From contig NZ_RJWA01000001.1 in assembly GCF_003762835.1 (NCBI RefSeq), forward strand, positions 248,001 through 312,000: 64,000 bases of DNA. Direction: 5' to 3'. This document shows positions 8,385 to 16,663 of this stretch, in pieces. Under the pieces are notes generated by a model. That model saw only the letters and a program-made list of their open reading frames with translations. It ran no database searches and had not been told where the DNA came from. How positions within the stretch are numbered: the first letter of the stretch is position 1; every line of letters starts with the position of its first letter. A program made the translations under genes and the position numbers. The DNA is from Micromonospora sp. HM5-17 (GTDB lineage Bacteria > Actinomycetota > Actinomycetes > Mycobacteriales > Micromonosporaceae).

Positions 8385-10271
8385 GTGCTGCTACGGATGT
8401 CCACGCTGTTCCTGCGAACGCTGCGCGAGGATCCGGCCGACGCGGAGGTGCCGAGCCACCGGCTGCTGGTCCGGGCCGGGTACCTCCGTCGCGCCGCGCC
8501 GGGTGGCTACACGTGGCTGCCGTTGGGCCGGCTCGTGCTGGACCGGGTCACCGACGTGATCCGGGAGGAGATGCTGGCCATCGGCGACCAGGAGGTGCTC
8601 TTCCCGGCGCTGCTGCCCCGCGAGCCGTACGAGACGAGCGGCCGGTGGACCGAGTACGGCGACGACATCTTCACCCTGAAGGACCGCCGGGGTGCCGACC
8701 ACCTCCTCGGCCCGACGCACGAGGAGATGGTCACCCTCCTGGTCCGGGACACCTTCACGTCGTACCGCGACTTCCCGGTCTCGCTCTTCCAGATCCAGAC
8801 GAAGTTCCGCAACGAGGCCCGGCCGCGGGGTGGGTTGCTCCGCGGGCGCGAGTTCCTGATGAAGGACGCGTACTCGTTCGACCTCGACCAGGCCGGCCTG
8901 CGCGCCGCGTACGACCGGCACCGCGCCGCCTACCAGCGAATCTTCGACCGGCTGGGGCTGGACTACACGATCGTCTCGGCGGTCTCCGGGGCGATGGGCG
9001 GCTCGGCCTCCGAGGAGTTCCTCGCCACGAGCCCGGTCGGCGAGGACACCTTCGTCAGCTGCACCGTGTGCGACTACGCGGCGAACACCGAGGCCGTGAC
9101 GACTCCGCCGCCGCCCGCCCGGGACATCCACGCGCACCCGCCGGCCGAGACCCACGACACGCCGGAGACCCCGACGATCGAGTCCCTGGTCGAGCTGGCC
9201 AACGCGCGTCGGCTCGCCGGCCGCAGCGACTGGACCGCCGCCGACACCCTGAAGAACGTGGTCGTCTCGGTGCGGCGGCCCGGCGTCGCCGAGCCGGAAC
9301 TGCTGGTGGTCGGGGTACCCGGCGACCGCGAGGTGGACCTGCGGCGACTCGGCGCGGCGCTGGCTCCCGCCACCGTCACGATGTACGACTGGAGCGGCGC
9401 GGCGGGCGTCGGCACCGGGTCCCGCGACGCGGGCGACGGCGACGCGACCGGTACCGACCGGGACGCCGACGGCGACAGCAGCACCGGCACCGACGGCAGC
9501 CGCGGCGGTGACCCCGGCGCCCCGTCGGTCCCCGAGCTGGTCCGGGGCTACATCGGGCCACAGGTGTTGGCCAAGCTCGGCATCCGCTACCTGGTCGACC
9601 CCCGGGTCGCCCCGGGCACGGCCTGGCTCACCGGGGCGAACGAGCCGGGCCGGCACGCGACCAACGTGGTCTGCGGGCGCGACTTCACCCCGGACGGCAC
9701 CGTCGAGGCGGCCGAGGTCCGGGCCGGAGACCCGTGCCCGGCCTGCGAGCCCGGCGTGCTGACCGTCCAGCGGGGCATCGAGATCGGGCACATCTTCCAA
9801 CTCGGCCGCCGCTACACCGACGCGTTCCGGGTGGACGTCGCCGGTCCGGACGGCCGAGCGGTCCGGCCGATTATGGGCTGCTACGGCATCGGGGTCTCCC
9901 GGGCGGTGGCGGCGATCGCCGAGCAGCACCACGACGAGCGGGGACTGGTCTGGCCGGCGGCGGTTGCGCCGTGCGACGTACACCTGGTCGCGGCCGGCAA
10001 GGGCCCGCAGACCGAGGCGGCGCTGAAGCTCGGCGCGGACCTCGCCGTCCGGGGCCTGCGGGTGCTGGTCGACGACCGGACGAACGTCTCTGCCGGGGTG
10101 AAGTTCACCGACGCCGAGCTGATCGGTATCCGACGCACCGTCGTGGTCGGTCGCCGCTGGGCCGACGGGTACGTCGAACTGCGCGACCGGGCCACCGGCG
10201 AGCGCGCCGAACTGGCGGTGCCGGAGCTGCTGGAGCGGCTGGCGGAGCCGACCCGGACGCGGTACCGCTGA
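8385..10271 (+). CDS. proS: Prolyl-tRNA synthetase (bacterial type, with editing domain)
   Basis: 628 residues, class II aminoacyl-tRNA synthetase that charges tRNA-Pro in the cytosol. Motif 2 is [21 protein letters not shown]. An insertion/editing domain lies between motifs 2 and 3, motif 3 is [17 protein letters not shown], and the C-terminus is the anticodon-binding domain ([12 protein letters not shown] onward). Residues about 343-385 form an unusual Gly/Asp/Thr/Ser-rich low-complexity stretch inside the insertion domain, probably a lineage-specific loop. The start is the GTG at 8385 ([10 protein letters not shown]); a TACGCT box 6 nt upstream suggests a leaderless mRNA. The ATG at 8397 is the alternative. 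Confidence 0.95.
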   Translation: MLLRMSTLFLRTLREDPADAEVPSHRLLVRAGYLRRAAPGGYTWLPLGRLVLDRVTDVIREEMLAIGDQEVLFPALLPREPYETSGRWTEYGDDIFTLKDRRGADHLLGPTHEEMVTLLVRDTFTSYRDFPVSLFQIQTKFRNEARPRGGLLRGREFLMKDAYSFDLDQAGLRAAYDRHRAAYQRIFDRLGLDYTIVSAVSGAMGGSASEEFLATSPVGEDTFVSCTVCDYAANTEAVTTPPPPARDIHAHPPAETHDTPETPTIESLVELANARRLAGRSDWTAADTLKNVVVSVRRPGVAEPELLVVGVPGDREVDLRRLGAALAPATVTMYDWSGAAGVGTGSRDAGDGDATGTDRDADGDSSTGTDGSRGGDPGAPSVPELVRGYIGPQVLAKLGIRYLVDPRVAPGTAWLTGANEPGRHATNVVCGRDFTPDGTVEAAEVRAGDPCPACEPGVLTVQRGIEIGHIFQLGRRYTDAFRVDVAGPDGRAVRPIMGCYGIGVSRAVAAIAEQHHDERGLVWPAAVAPCDVHLVAAGKGPQTEAALKLGADLAVRGLRVLVDDRTNVSAGVKFTDAELIGIRRTVVVGRRWADGYVELRDRATGERAELAVPELLERLAEPTRTRYR

Positions 10272-10384
10272 CGGACCGGGGTGGACCCGTCCGCGACCAG
10301 GGCACCCGACACTGTCTACATGCGACCGTCGCGCCGGCTATAGTCAGCGGTCCTCGCACCGACATGATCACACGGGGGTGAACC

Positions 10385-11236
10385 ATGTCCACCGACCAGA
10401 CCGCGAGCCCGGCAGACGCGCCGCGGACCGACACGACCCCGGGTGCGGCGGACGACCCGCCCACCGACGAACCCACGAAGAAGCCGACCGGGGCGGAGGC
10501 CGGCGTCACCCAGGCTGCCGCGCCCGCCGACGAACCCGCCCCGGAGCCGGCGGACCAGCCGCCCGCAGACGGACCCGAGCCGGAGTCGACGGAGCTGCCG
10601 CCGGCCGGCGAACCGGCCCAGCCGCCGAAGAAGAAACGCGTGTTCTGGACCGTCGCGGGTGTGCTCGGTGCCGTGCTGGTGGTGATGGTTCTGATCGGCG
10701 GTGGCAAGGACCTGCTCGGATCGTTCCTCAGCGATCTCGCCAAGGGCACGGACCACATCGACAAGGTGGTGGTCGGCGACTGCCTGAAGGAGACCCCGAG
10801 GGACGGCACCTCGCCGTACCGGATCGTCGGGTGTGACGACGCCGCGGCCACGTACAAGACGCTCGCGGTCGTCAAGGGCGGTACCCGCGGATCCTGCATC
10901 AACGTCGCCGGCGCCAATCGCTCGATCACGAACAGCACCGGCACCGTCTGCATGGGGCCGAAGGACGTCGATCCGGCCAGGGCGGTGAACGTGGCGAAGG
11001 AGGGCGACTGCCTCGGTGTCGTCGGCGACGACGCGCAGCGGGTGGACTGCTCCGACACGGACGCCCGGTACGTCGTGCTCGCACGGCTCAGCGACGTCCT
11101 CAAGAGTGACGTCGAGAGGGCGTGCGCCACGGTCCCGGCCACGGTCAGCACCTACGCCTGGGACTGGGGGGCCGACCCGTCCGGCAACCCTGCCGCCGGT
11201 CGCGTCGACGTGGTGCTCTGCCTCGGGGAGAAGTGA
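10385..11236 (+). CDS. LppU-like single-pass membrane protein with two Cys-paired extracytoplasmic repeats
   Basis: 283 residues. The first 80 are acidic, Pro/Ala/Glu-rich and disordered (cytosolic). A basic KKKR stop-transfer signal and a transmembrane helix (WTVAGVLGAVLVVMVLIGG) follow at about 85-106. The exterior part contains two related modules, GDCLKE...VGCDDAAATYK and GDCLGV...VDCSDTDARYV, with eight cysteines in all. They probably form disulfides within each repeat. The pattern matches the LppU/SCO3897-type family of unknown function found near this locus in actinomycetes. The ATG follows a GGGGGTGAA ribosome binding site. A TATAGT -10-like box lies about 45 nt upstream. Confidence 0.75.
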   Translation: MSTDQTASPADAPRTDTTPGAADDPPTDEPTKKPTGAEAGVTQAAAPADEPAPEPADQPPADGPEPESTELPPAGEPAQPPKKKRVFWTVAGVLGAVLVVMVLIGGGKDLLGSFLSDLAKGTDHIDKVVVGDCLKETPRDGTSPYRIVGCDDAAATYKTLAVVKGGTRGSCINVAGANRSITNSTGTVCMGPKDVDPARAVNVAKEGDCLGVVGDDAQRVDCSDTDARYVVLARLSDVLKSDVERACATVPATVSTYAWDWGADPSGNPAAGRVDVVLCLGEK

Positions 11237-11297
11237 CGTACCAGGGTGGGTCCCGGGGTCGGCTGGTCCGCCACTCCACCGGACCGCGCTGTCCCGC

Positions 11298-11927
11298 CTA
11301 ACGGCTCGCCAACCGGGGTGCCGGGCGGGTGGTCCGGTGCGCCTGGTAGAGCCGCTGGCACTCGCCGTAGTCCGGGAGCAGCCCGGCACGGCGCAACTCG
11401 GCCAGGGTCGGGGCCGCCGCGTCACGCTCGGAGAGGATCGGTGTGAGGTCGTCCGGCCAGGTCAGCGCCAGTTCCGGGTCTCGGACGTGCACGACCCGCT
11501 CCCGGGCGGGGGCGTACCGGGCTGAGCAGTAGTAGGTGACGACGCTCTCCTCCTCCAGCGCCACGAACGCGTGACCGAGTCCTTCGGAGAGGTAGACCGC
11601 GCGGTGGTCGACGCTGTCGAGCCGGACCACCTCGTGCCGGCCGAAGGTCGGCGAGCCGATCCGGAGGTCGACGACCACGTCGAGCACGGCCCCGCGCGGG
11701 CAGTAGACGTACTTGGCCTGACCCACCGGTACGTCCGCCCAGTGCACGCCCCGGATCACGCCCCGCCGGGAAACGCTCTGGTTGACCTGTGCCACGGTCA
11801 ACTCGAAGCCGAGCGCGTCGGCGAAGACGGCCGCGTCGTACCAGACCAGGAAACTGCCCCGCTCGTCCGGAAACACCGGTGGCGCGAACTCCCACGCGCC
11901 GGGTATGGACAGCTCGGTGGCCTTCAC
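11298..11927 (-). CDS. dTDP-4-dehydrorhamnose 3,5-epimerase family protein (RmlC-like)
   Basis: 209 residues, one cupin domain of RmlC size. Visible family marks are FPDERGSFLVWYD near the N-terminus, RGVIRGVHWAD with the catalytic His, the EGLGHAFVALEEESVVTYYCSA strand (the GxxHxF equivalent), and the Tyr in TYYCSARYAP. It isomerises C3 and C5 of a dTDP-4-keto-6-deoxyhexose, for cell-wall sugars or a deoxysugar. No rmlA/B/D gene is adjacent, so the pathway is undefined and related epimerases (for example NovW or EvaD type) are possible. The GTG start has a strong GGAGAGGTG ribosome binding site. It is convergent with the LppU-like gene, with a 61-bp gap. Confidence 0.88.
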   Translation of the reverse strand: MKATELSIPGAWEFAPPVFPDERGSFLVWYDAAVFADALGFELTVAQVNQSVSRRGVIRGVHWADVPVGQAKYVYCPRGAVLDVVVDLRIGSPTFGRHEVVRLDSVDHRAVYLSEGLGHAFVALEEESVVTYYCSARYAPARERVVHVRDPELALTWPDDLTPILSERDAAAPTLAELRRAGLLPDYGECQRLYQAHRTTRPAPRLASR

Positions 11928-12090
11928 GCGTCACCTCTCCGGGTCACGGGGTGGTCGCCGGCTCCTCGGGGTTAACCGCACGATACCCGCCCGACAACCG
12001 AGAGTGGCCAATCGGGAAGCCGACACAGTGTCAGAGTGGTGGAGAAGGGGTACCGGGTGGTATCGGCGGGAGACGCTTTCGGAGGCAGCC

Positions 12091-12516
12091 GTGGCTGGGG
12101 TCAAGGTCCGCGACGTGATGACCAGAAAGGTCGTCTACCTGCCCGCGGGAACGCCGTTGGACGAGGCCGCCAGCGCGATGCGGGACGCCGACATCGGTGA
12201 CGTGGTGGTGACCGACGGCCCGAACCTGCTCGGCATGGTGACCGACCGCGACATCGTGGTCCGGGCGGTGGCCGAGGCGCGGGACGTCCGCCAGACCACG
12301 CTGGGCGCGATCGCCACCCGGGAGATCGTGATGATCGAGCAGAACTCGACCGTCGACGCCGCCGCTGCCCTGATGCGGGAACGGGCCGTACGCCGGATCC
12401 TGGTCTGCGACAGCGACCGACGGCTCGTCGGCATCGTCTCCCTGGGCGACCTGGCGATGCGCCTCACCCCGGCCCCGGCCCTCGCCGGCGCCCACGACAC
12501 CGCCCCCGGCCGGTGA
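12091..12516 (+). CDS. Two-CBS-domain protein (hypoxic response protein 1-like)
   Basis: 141 residues and nothing beyond a tandem CBS pair. CBS1 covers VRDVMTRKVVYLPAGTPLDE to MVTDRDIVVRAVAE; CBS2 covers ATREIVMIEQNSTVDAAAAL to LVGIVSLGDLAMRL. Stand-alone CBS pairs bind adenine nucleotides and sense energy state. Mycobacterial Hrp1 has the same plan, but its partner protein is unknown. The start is the GTG at 12091 with a GGAGGCAG ribosome binding site; the frame is open much further upstream but shows no family match there. There is no TM segment. A single transcription unit is likely. Confidence 0.88.
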   Translation: MAGVKVRDVMTRKVVYLPAGTPLDEAASAMRDADIGDVVVTDGPNLLGMVTDRDIVVRAVAEARDVRQTTLGAIATREIVMIEQNSTVDAAAALMRERAVRRILVCDSDRRLVGIVSLGDLAMRLTPAPALAGAHDTAPGR

Positions 12517-12588
12517 CCGAGGAGCGGACGCCCCGGGGGGGCCGGGAGCACCGGTCACCGCCCCGGTCGGCTGGGTAGCCTGGCCTCC

Positions 12589-13032
12589 ATGTCGCAGCCC
12601 ACGTCCCCGCCGATGCCGCCGAAGCTCGCCGAGATCGTGGCGGAGTTCGCCGCCGCGCCCCGGGACGTGGTCCTGGAGATGCTGCTGGAGTACGCCGACG
12701 CGGTGCCGCCGCTGCCGGCGCACCTGGCCGACCGGACCGGGATGGAGCAGGTGCCGGAGTGCCAGACCGCGTTCTTCCTCCGGGCCGAGGTGGCCCCCGA
12801 CCGGACCGTCACCACCTGGTTCGACTGCCCGCCGGAGGCGCCGACGACCCGGTCCTTCGCCGGCATCCTCGCCGAGGGGCTGGCCGGGGCGAGCGCCGAG
12901 GAGGTGCTGGCCGTACCGGACGACCTCTACCAGCGGATGGGGTTGGCGCAGGCGATCAGTCCGCTGCGGGTACGCGGCGGCAACGCCATCCTGGCCCGAC
13001 TGAAGCGCCAGGTCCGGGAACAGATCGGCTGA
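12589..13032 (+). CDS. sufE: SufE-family cysteine desulfurase partner
   Basis: 147 residues. The pattern MPPKLAEIVAEFAAAPRDVV, then VPECQTAFFLRAEV with the sulfur-acceptor Cys58, and DDLYQRMGLAQAISPLRVRG, matches SufE. SufE takes the persulfide from SufS and passes it to the SufBCD Fe-S scaffold in the cytosol. sufS and sufBCD are not in this window. A TAGCCT box lies 8 nt before the ATG with no Shine-Dalgarno, so the mRNA is probably leaderless. The DsbA-family gene starts 11 bp after its stop and is likely co-transcribed, giving a small thiol/sulfur operon. Confidence 0.92.
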   Translation: MSQPTSPPMPPKLAEIVAEFAAAPRDVVLEMLLEYADAVPPLPAHLADRTGMEQVPECQTAFFLRAEVAPDRTVTTWFDCPPEAPTTRSFAGILAEGLAGASAEEVLAVPDDLYQRMGLAQAISPLRVRGGNAILARLKRQVREQIG

Positions 13033-13042
13033 CCTGCGGGTT

Positions 13043-13684
13043 GTGCTGCCCGTGGAGATCGACGTTTACGCGGACGTGGTCTGCCCGTGGTGCTACATCG
13101 GGCTACGCCGGCTGACCGAGGCGCTGGCCTCGTACGACGGGGAGGTCACCGTCCGACACCGGCCGTTCCAGCTCGACCCGTCACCGGTACCCGAGCCCAG
13201 GCCGACGCTGGAGATGCTGGCGGAGAAGTTCGGCGGACCGGAGCGGGCGCGGCAGATCGCCGCCCACACCGCGGCGGTCGCCGCCGGGGTCGGCCTGGAG
13301 CTGCGCTTCGACCGCGCCGTGGTGGCGAACTCCTTCGACGCGCACCGGCTGGTCTGGTACGCCGACCGACACGGCCACGCGGCGGAGCTACTGGAAGCGC
13401 TCTACCGGGCGCACTTCACCGACGGGGTCGACGTGGGTTCCCGACCCGCCCTGGCCGGCATCGCCGCCGGGGTCGGCCTGGACGAGGCCGAGGCCACCCG
13501 CTTCCTCGACTCGACGGAGGGGGTGACCGAGGTCCGGAGTGCGCTCCGGGAGGCGCACGAACTCGGTGTGACGAGCGTTCCGACGTTCGTGCTCGCCGGG
13601 AGGTACGCCGTCACCGGGGCCCAGGAGCCGGCGACGCTGCTCGCCGCCCTCGCCGAGGTACGCCGGCGCGAGGCCGCCGACTGA
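13043..13684 (+). CDS. DsbA-family oxidoreductase (FrnE-like)
   Basis: 213 residues with a thioredoxin fold interrupted by a helical insertion. The active site is VVCPWCYIGLRR (C14 and C17), and the cis-proline loop is TSVPTFVLAGRY. There is no signal peptide, so it works in the cytosol, as FrnE-type polyketide isomerase or disulfide isomerase relatives do. The start is GTG at 13043, with an in-frame GTG at 13052 as the alternative. It sits 11 bp downstream of sufE. The operon ends at a hairpin at 13807-13863. Confidence 0.9.
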   Translation: MLPVEIDVYADVVCPWCYIGLRRLTEALASYDGEVTVRHRPFQLDPSPVPEPRPTLEMLAEKFGGPERARQIAAHTAAVAAGVGLELRFDRAVVANSFDAHRLVWYADRHGHAAELLEALYRAHFTDGVDVGSRPALAGIAAGVGLDEAEATRFLDSTEGVTEVRSALREAHELGVTSVPTFVLAGRYAVTGAQEPATLLAALAEVRRREAAD

Positions 13685-13758
13685 GGTGCGGATCGTCTGG
13701 CGCGGCTCAGCCCGCCCGCGATCCGGTCACGCTCGGCAGCCGACAGGTCACCCGACAA

Positions 13759-13774
13759 TGTTTCACGTGCAACA
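13759..13774. other. Degenerate parS-like site
   Basis: TGTTTCACGTGCAACA differs by one base from the ParB target TGTTTCACGTGAAACA. It lies about 37.5 kb from the parAB cluster on the opposite side of oriC, in a non-coding gap. Actinobacteria often carry scattered parS sites around the origin, so ParB may nucleate here weakly. Confidence 0.6.
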
Positions 13775-13806
13775 ACATCGTCGTTCTTCGATTCATATCC
13801 CGTGAT

Positions 13807-13863
13807 CCTCGGGGCGCGTCCCATCCACCCGACCCGATCCGGGGGACGGGACGCGCCCCGAGG
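13807..13863. terminator. Bidirectional hairpin terminator
   Basis: Perfect 16-bp arms (CCTCGGGGCGCGTCCC at 13807-13822 and its complement at 13848-13863) with a 25-nt loop, placed between the convergent DsbA-family and XRE regulator genes. Confidence 0.75.
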
Positions 13864-13865
13864 GT

Positions 13866-14948
13866 TCAGGTCGCCGCCGCGGCGACCCGCTCCACCTCGG
13901 CGAGCATCAGCCGCAGCGACAGGCTGTGCCGGTGCGCCGGCAGTCGCTCCAGCGCCCGTCGCGCGTATCTGAGCCCGCCCGCCGCGTCCCCGGCGCTGGC
14001 CATCAGCAGACCCCGGTGCAGCTCGATGTGGGTGGCGAACCGGGGCAGCCGGGCCGGGCGGGTCCGGTCGGCCGCCTCCTGGGCGGCCACGGCACCGGGA
14101 TGGCCAAGCCGGGACAGCAGCATCGACTCGAAGGTGTGGAAGCGCCACTCCGGGACGGCGAAGTCGGAGACCTGCTCCTCGCTACCGACGACGGCGAAGA
14201 CCCGCCGGGCCTCGTCCAGCGTGTGCAGGGCGGTGGTGGCGTCGCCCCGAACCGCGGCGACGTGGGCCTGCGCGGTGAGCGCGGTGAGCCGGCCCAGCGA
14301 TGGCCGGTCGGAGAGCGCGACCGCCTGCCCCGCGAGCCGGGCCGCGACCGCCAGGTGCGCCCCCTCGTACGCCAGCGCGAGGGCGGCCCGGCCCCGTACC
14401 CAGACCCGGGTCGCCAAATCGGCGGAGCGGTCCGCGGCGATCGCCGCCATCTCGTACGACCGGATCGCGCCGCGCCGGCCGTCGTTCGTCGGCAGCGTCT
14501 TGCCGTACACGGTCATCAGTCGGGCCGCCACCGCCCACAGGTGCGGGTTGTTCAGCTCCTGTTGCAGGACGACCAGATCGCTGGCGAGCCGCCCCTGCAG
14601 TTCGGCCGCGCCGAGCGACATGTAGTCCTGGCCGTACGCCTCGGCCCGGGCGACCCAGTCGTCGACGCCGCGACGTGGCCCCATCGCGGCGGCGAAGCCG
14701 TGCTGGATCAGCTCGGCGACGGCCGACGGCACGACGACGGCTGCGGCGAGCACGAGGGCGTCCCTGCGCTGCACGCGGTCTCCCAACACCCGTTCGTAGG
14801 CGAGCACGAGGTCCGGGGTCGCCGGTCGTTTGCCCAGCTCCACGTTGCAGAGATGGCTCTTGCTGTAGTTGGTCCGGGCCGCCATCTGGGTCAGCGTGAC
14901 CGCGGCGTCCGTACGAGCCATCCTCAGCCTTGCGCCGACGTGATCCAT
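13866..14948 (-). CDS. XRE-family regulator with TPR-like sensor region
   Basis: 360 residues from the ATG at 14948; an ATG at 14963 is an alternative. The N-terminal helix-turn-helix is GARLRMARTDAAVTLTQMAA, followed by RTNYSKSHLCNVELGKRPAT. About 270 residues of helical TPR-like repeats follow. The plan matches large actinobacterial XRE regulators (for example NsdA-like), which control development or secondary metabolism, probably by binding a peptide or protein partner. Its target is unknown. A small dyad (CTAC-N5-GTAG at 14993-15005) lies 45 bp upstream and may be its own operator. It ends 3 bp from a strong hairpin terminator. Confidence 0.82.
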   Translation of the reverse strand: MDHVGARLRMARTDAAVTLTQMAARTNYSKSHLCNVELGKRPATPDLVLAYERVLGDRVQRRDALVLAAAVVVPSAVAELIQHGFAAAMGPRRGVDDWVARAEAYGQDYMSLGAAELQGRLASDLVVLQQELNNPHLWAVAARLMTVYGKTLPTNDGRRGAIRSYEMAAIAADRSADLATRVWVRGRAALALAYEGAHLAVAARLAGQAVALSDRPSLGRLTALTAQAHVAAVRGDATTALHTLDEARRVFAVVGSEEQVSDFAVPEWRFHTFESMLLSRLGHPGAVAAQEAADRTRPARLPRFATHIELHRGLLMASAGDAAGGLRYARRALERLPAHRHSLSLRLMLAEVERVAAAAT

Positions 14949-15471
14949 TCGTCTACCGCCCATGCGCCGCGGAAAACACCTGAAAACCGCGCCTACTATC
15001 GGTAGTTCCCCGATTACGCGAATGTGGTGATGTGGATCGCTTCCGCTCGATGTGGTGCCGGTCAATGTTCTACCGCTTCCTGCCCCGGAAGGTAAGTGGG
15101 CAGTGACCGACGATCCGCCACCGGGCGGTCAGCTCCGCAGCTGGCGGGCACGATGTGCCACGACGTCCTCGGGCCTTCGGCGTCGGAGTGTCGTCGTGTC
15201 CGCCGCCCCTCGGGCGCACCCCCCGACGCCCTTCCCCCGGGTCGGGTCGCGCCCCGCCGGGTGCGGCGGCCGTGCCGGCGGCCGCCGCACCCCCCACCGT
15301 CGCGCTGGAGCCACCCCTCGGCCGCCCCGGATCACCGCACCCGGGCCGTCCACCCAGCGACACGGGGCCGCACGGCGACGCTCGATGTGATAGACATCAA
15401 CATCCGCGCCACGCACCACATCCGGGGCGGTCGCCCGGCCCCGGCCGTCCCGGGGCGGAACGGAGAGGCGG
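14949..15471. other. Divergent intergenic region with dyad
   Basis: 523 bp between the XRE regulator and the small Cys-rich gene. There is a CTAC-TATCG-GTAG dyad at 14993-15005 in a locally AT-richer promoter-like stretch. The remaining sequence is GC-rich and I see no supported gene; open frames there are compositional. Confidence 0.5.
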
Positions 15472-15777
15472 ATGAGCGAGAGAACGCTGTGCCTGCCGTG
15501 CACGCTCGCGCTGCGCCCGCCGGTGACCGCGACACCGCACGGCTGCCCCGGGCAACTCCAGGTCTTCTCCGGCACCGGGCAGCTCCGGGTACGGTACTGC
15601 GCCTGCCCGGTCTGCTGGCCGGACCGGGCCGCGGAGGGCGCGGCCGGGACGGCGGGCGACCCGCCGGAGGTCGCCCCGGGGACCGGCGACGGACCGGCGG
15701 AGGGCTCAGGCGGCGGGTCGGGCCAGTCCCTCGATGACCTCGGCCCCTGGGAGCAGCGCCAGGGCGGACCCGGGTAG
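15472..15777 (+). CDS. Small Cys-rich protein, unknown function
   Basis: 101 residues from an ATG preceded by GGAGAGGCGG. I do not recognise it. The first half has five cysteines in MSERTLCLPCTLAL (CxxC), a CPG turn, and a CACPVCW cluster, which could bind zinc or form disulfides. The second half is Gly/Pro/Glu-rich and disordered. No signal peptide is present. The 3' end overlaps the convergent YbaK-like gene by 72 bp, which argues for caution: the true protein may be real but short, or the frame may be spurious. Confidence 0.45.
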   Translation: MSERTLCLPCTLALRPPVTATPHGCPGQLQVFSGTGQLRVRYCACPVCWPDRAAEGAAGTAGDPPEVAPGTGDGPAEGSGGGSGQSLDDLGPWEQRQGGPG

Positions 15778-16269
15778 CGCGATCTTGCTGTGCCGGACGC
15801 CGGACCCGACGATGACGTACGGCGTGGTGACCACCCGCGCGTCGACCAGGATCGGCCAGGACTCGGGCAGTCCGATCGGGGTGATACCGCCGTACTCCAT
15901 GCCGGTGAGCCCCACGGCGTCGGCCATCGGCGCAAAGCTCGCCTTACGGACGTCGAGGTGTCGGCGTACCACGCCGTTGACGTCGGCCCGGGTGGTGGCG
16001 AGGACGACACATGCGGCGTACCGGAGCGTCCCCTCCCGTCGGCCGGCCACCACCACGCAGTTGGCCGAGGCGTCGAGCCCCACGTCGTACGCCGCACAGA
16101 AGGCGGCGGTGTCGGCCAGGGTCGGATCGATCGGCGCGACCAAGACGTCGTCGACCGGCACCGTGGCGTCGGCGGGCCAGCGCCCGAGGGCGGCGGCCAC
16201 CGGCGGGGCGAGCAGGTCGGGTCGGCTCCGGGCCGGTTCGGTCTTCAGCGTTCCCAGCACGTGGGCCAT
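15706..16269 (-). CDS. YbaK/EbsC-type aminoacyl-tRNA deacylase
   Basis: 187 residues with the single YbaK/ProX fold. The pattern DASANCVVVAGRREGTLRYA, then KASFAPMADAVGLTGMEYGGITPIGLP and ILVDARVVTTPYVIVGSG, matches the family: a conserved Lys in the KASF loop and the GGxxP(I/L)G loop. Family members hydrolyse mischarged Cys- or Ala-tRNA-Pro in trans. proS lies 5 kb away and retains its own insertion domain, so this would be a supplementary editing factor. Its substrate is not certain. The start codon is ATG at 16269. Confidence 0.88.
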   Translation of the reverse strand: MAHVLGTLKTEPARSRPDLLAPPVAAALGRWPADATVPVDDVLVAPIDPTLADTAAFCAAYDVGLDASANCVVVAGRREGTLRYAACVVLATTRADVNGVVRRHLDVRKASFAPMADAVGLTGMEYGGITPIGLPESWPILVDARVVTTPYVIVGSGVRHSKIALPGSALALLPGAEVIEGLARPAA

Positions 16270-16370
16270 CCTCGCACCACGGGCCCGCGGCGGACGCGCC
16301 GGGCGTTGGGCACCGGGCCGAGACGTGCGACGGTTGACCGCGACACCGGGCCGGGACGTCCGGGCGGTGG

Positions 16371-16589
16371 TCAGCTCCCGGCCAGGAAGGCGTTCTCCCG
16401 GACCACGGTGCGCTCGAGCAGTCGCGCCCGTTCCGGCGCCTGGGCGGCGCGCTCGCGCCGGAGGTCGACGTCCTCGATTCCGTGCCGGACGGCGATTCGG
16501 ACGACGCCGTAGAGGAAGACGAAGCCACAGACGTACAGGACGGACGCTATCGCCAGGAAGAGCATGCCGTCAGGGTAGAACTCCGCCAT
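16371..16589 (-). CDS. Small single-pass membrane protein, unknown
   Basis: 72 residues from the ATG at 16589 (MAEFYPDGMLF). A longer frame to 16625 adds 12 residues with AT-rich, non-coding-like codons that look more like promoter sequence (TATTCT). One transmembrane helix (FLAIASVLYVCGFVFLYGVV) is followed by a charged tail rich in Arg/Glu (EDVDLRRERAAQAPERAR). I do not recognise a family or partner. It stands between the YbaK-like and exonuclease genes on the same strand. Confidence 0.6.
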   Translation of the reverse strand: MAEFYPDGMLFLAIASVLYVCGFVFLYGVVRIAVRHGIEDVDLRRERAAQAPERARLLERTVVRENAFLAGS

Positions 16590-16663
16590 TTCAGAATAAG
16601 TCTCATATCTCCGCAGGTCGCCCATCCGTGTCCGTCCGGCGCCGCGTCATCCCGGGTCTCCGG

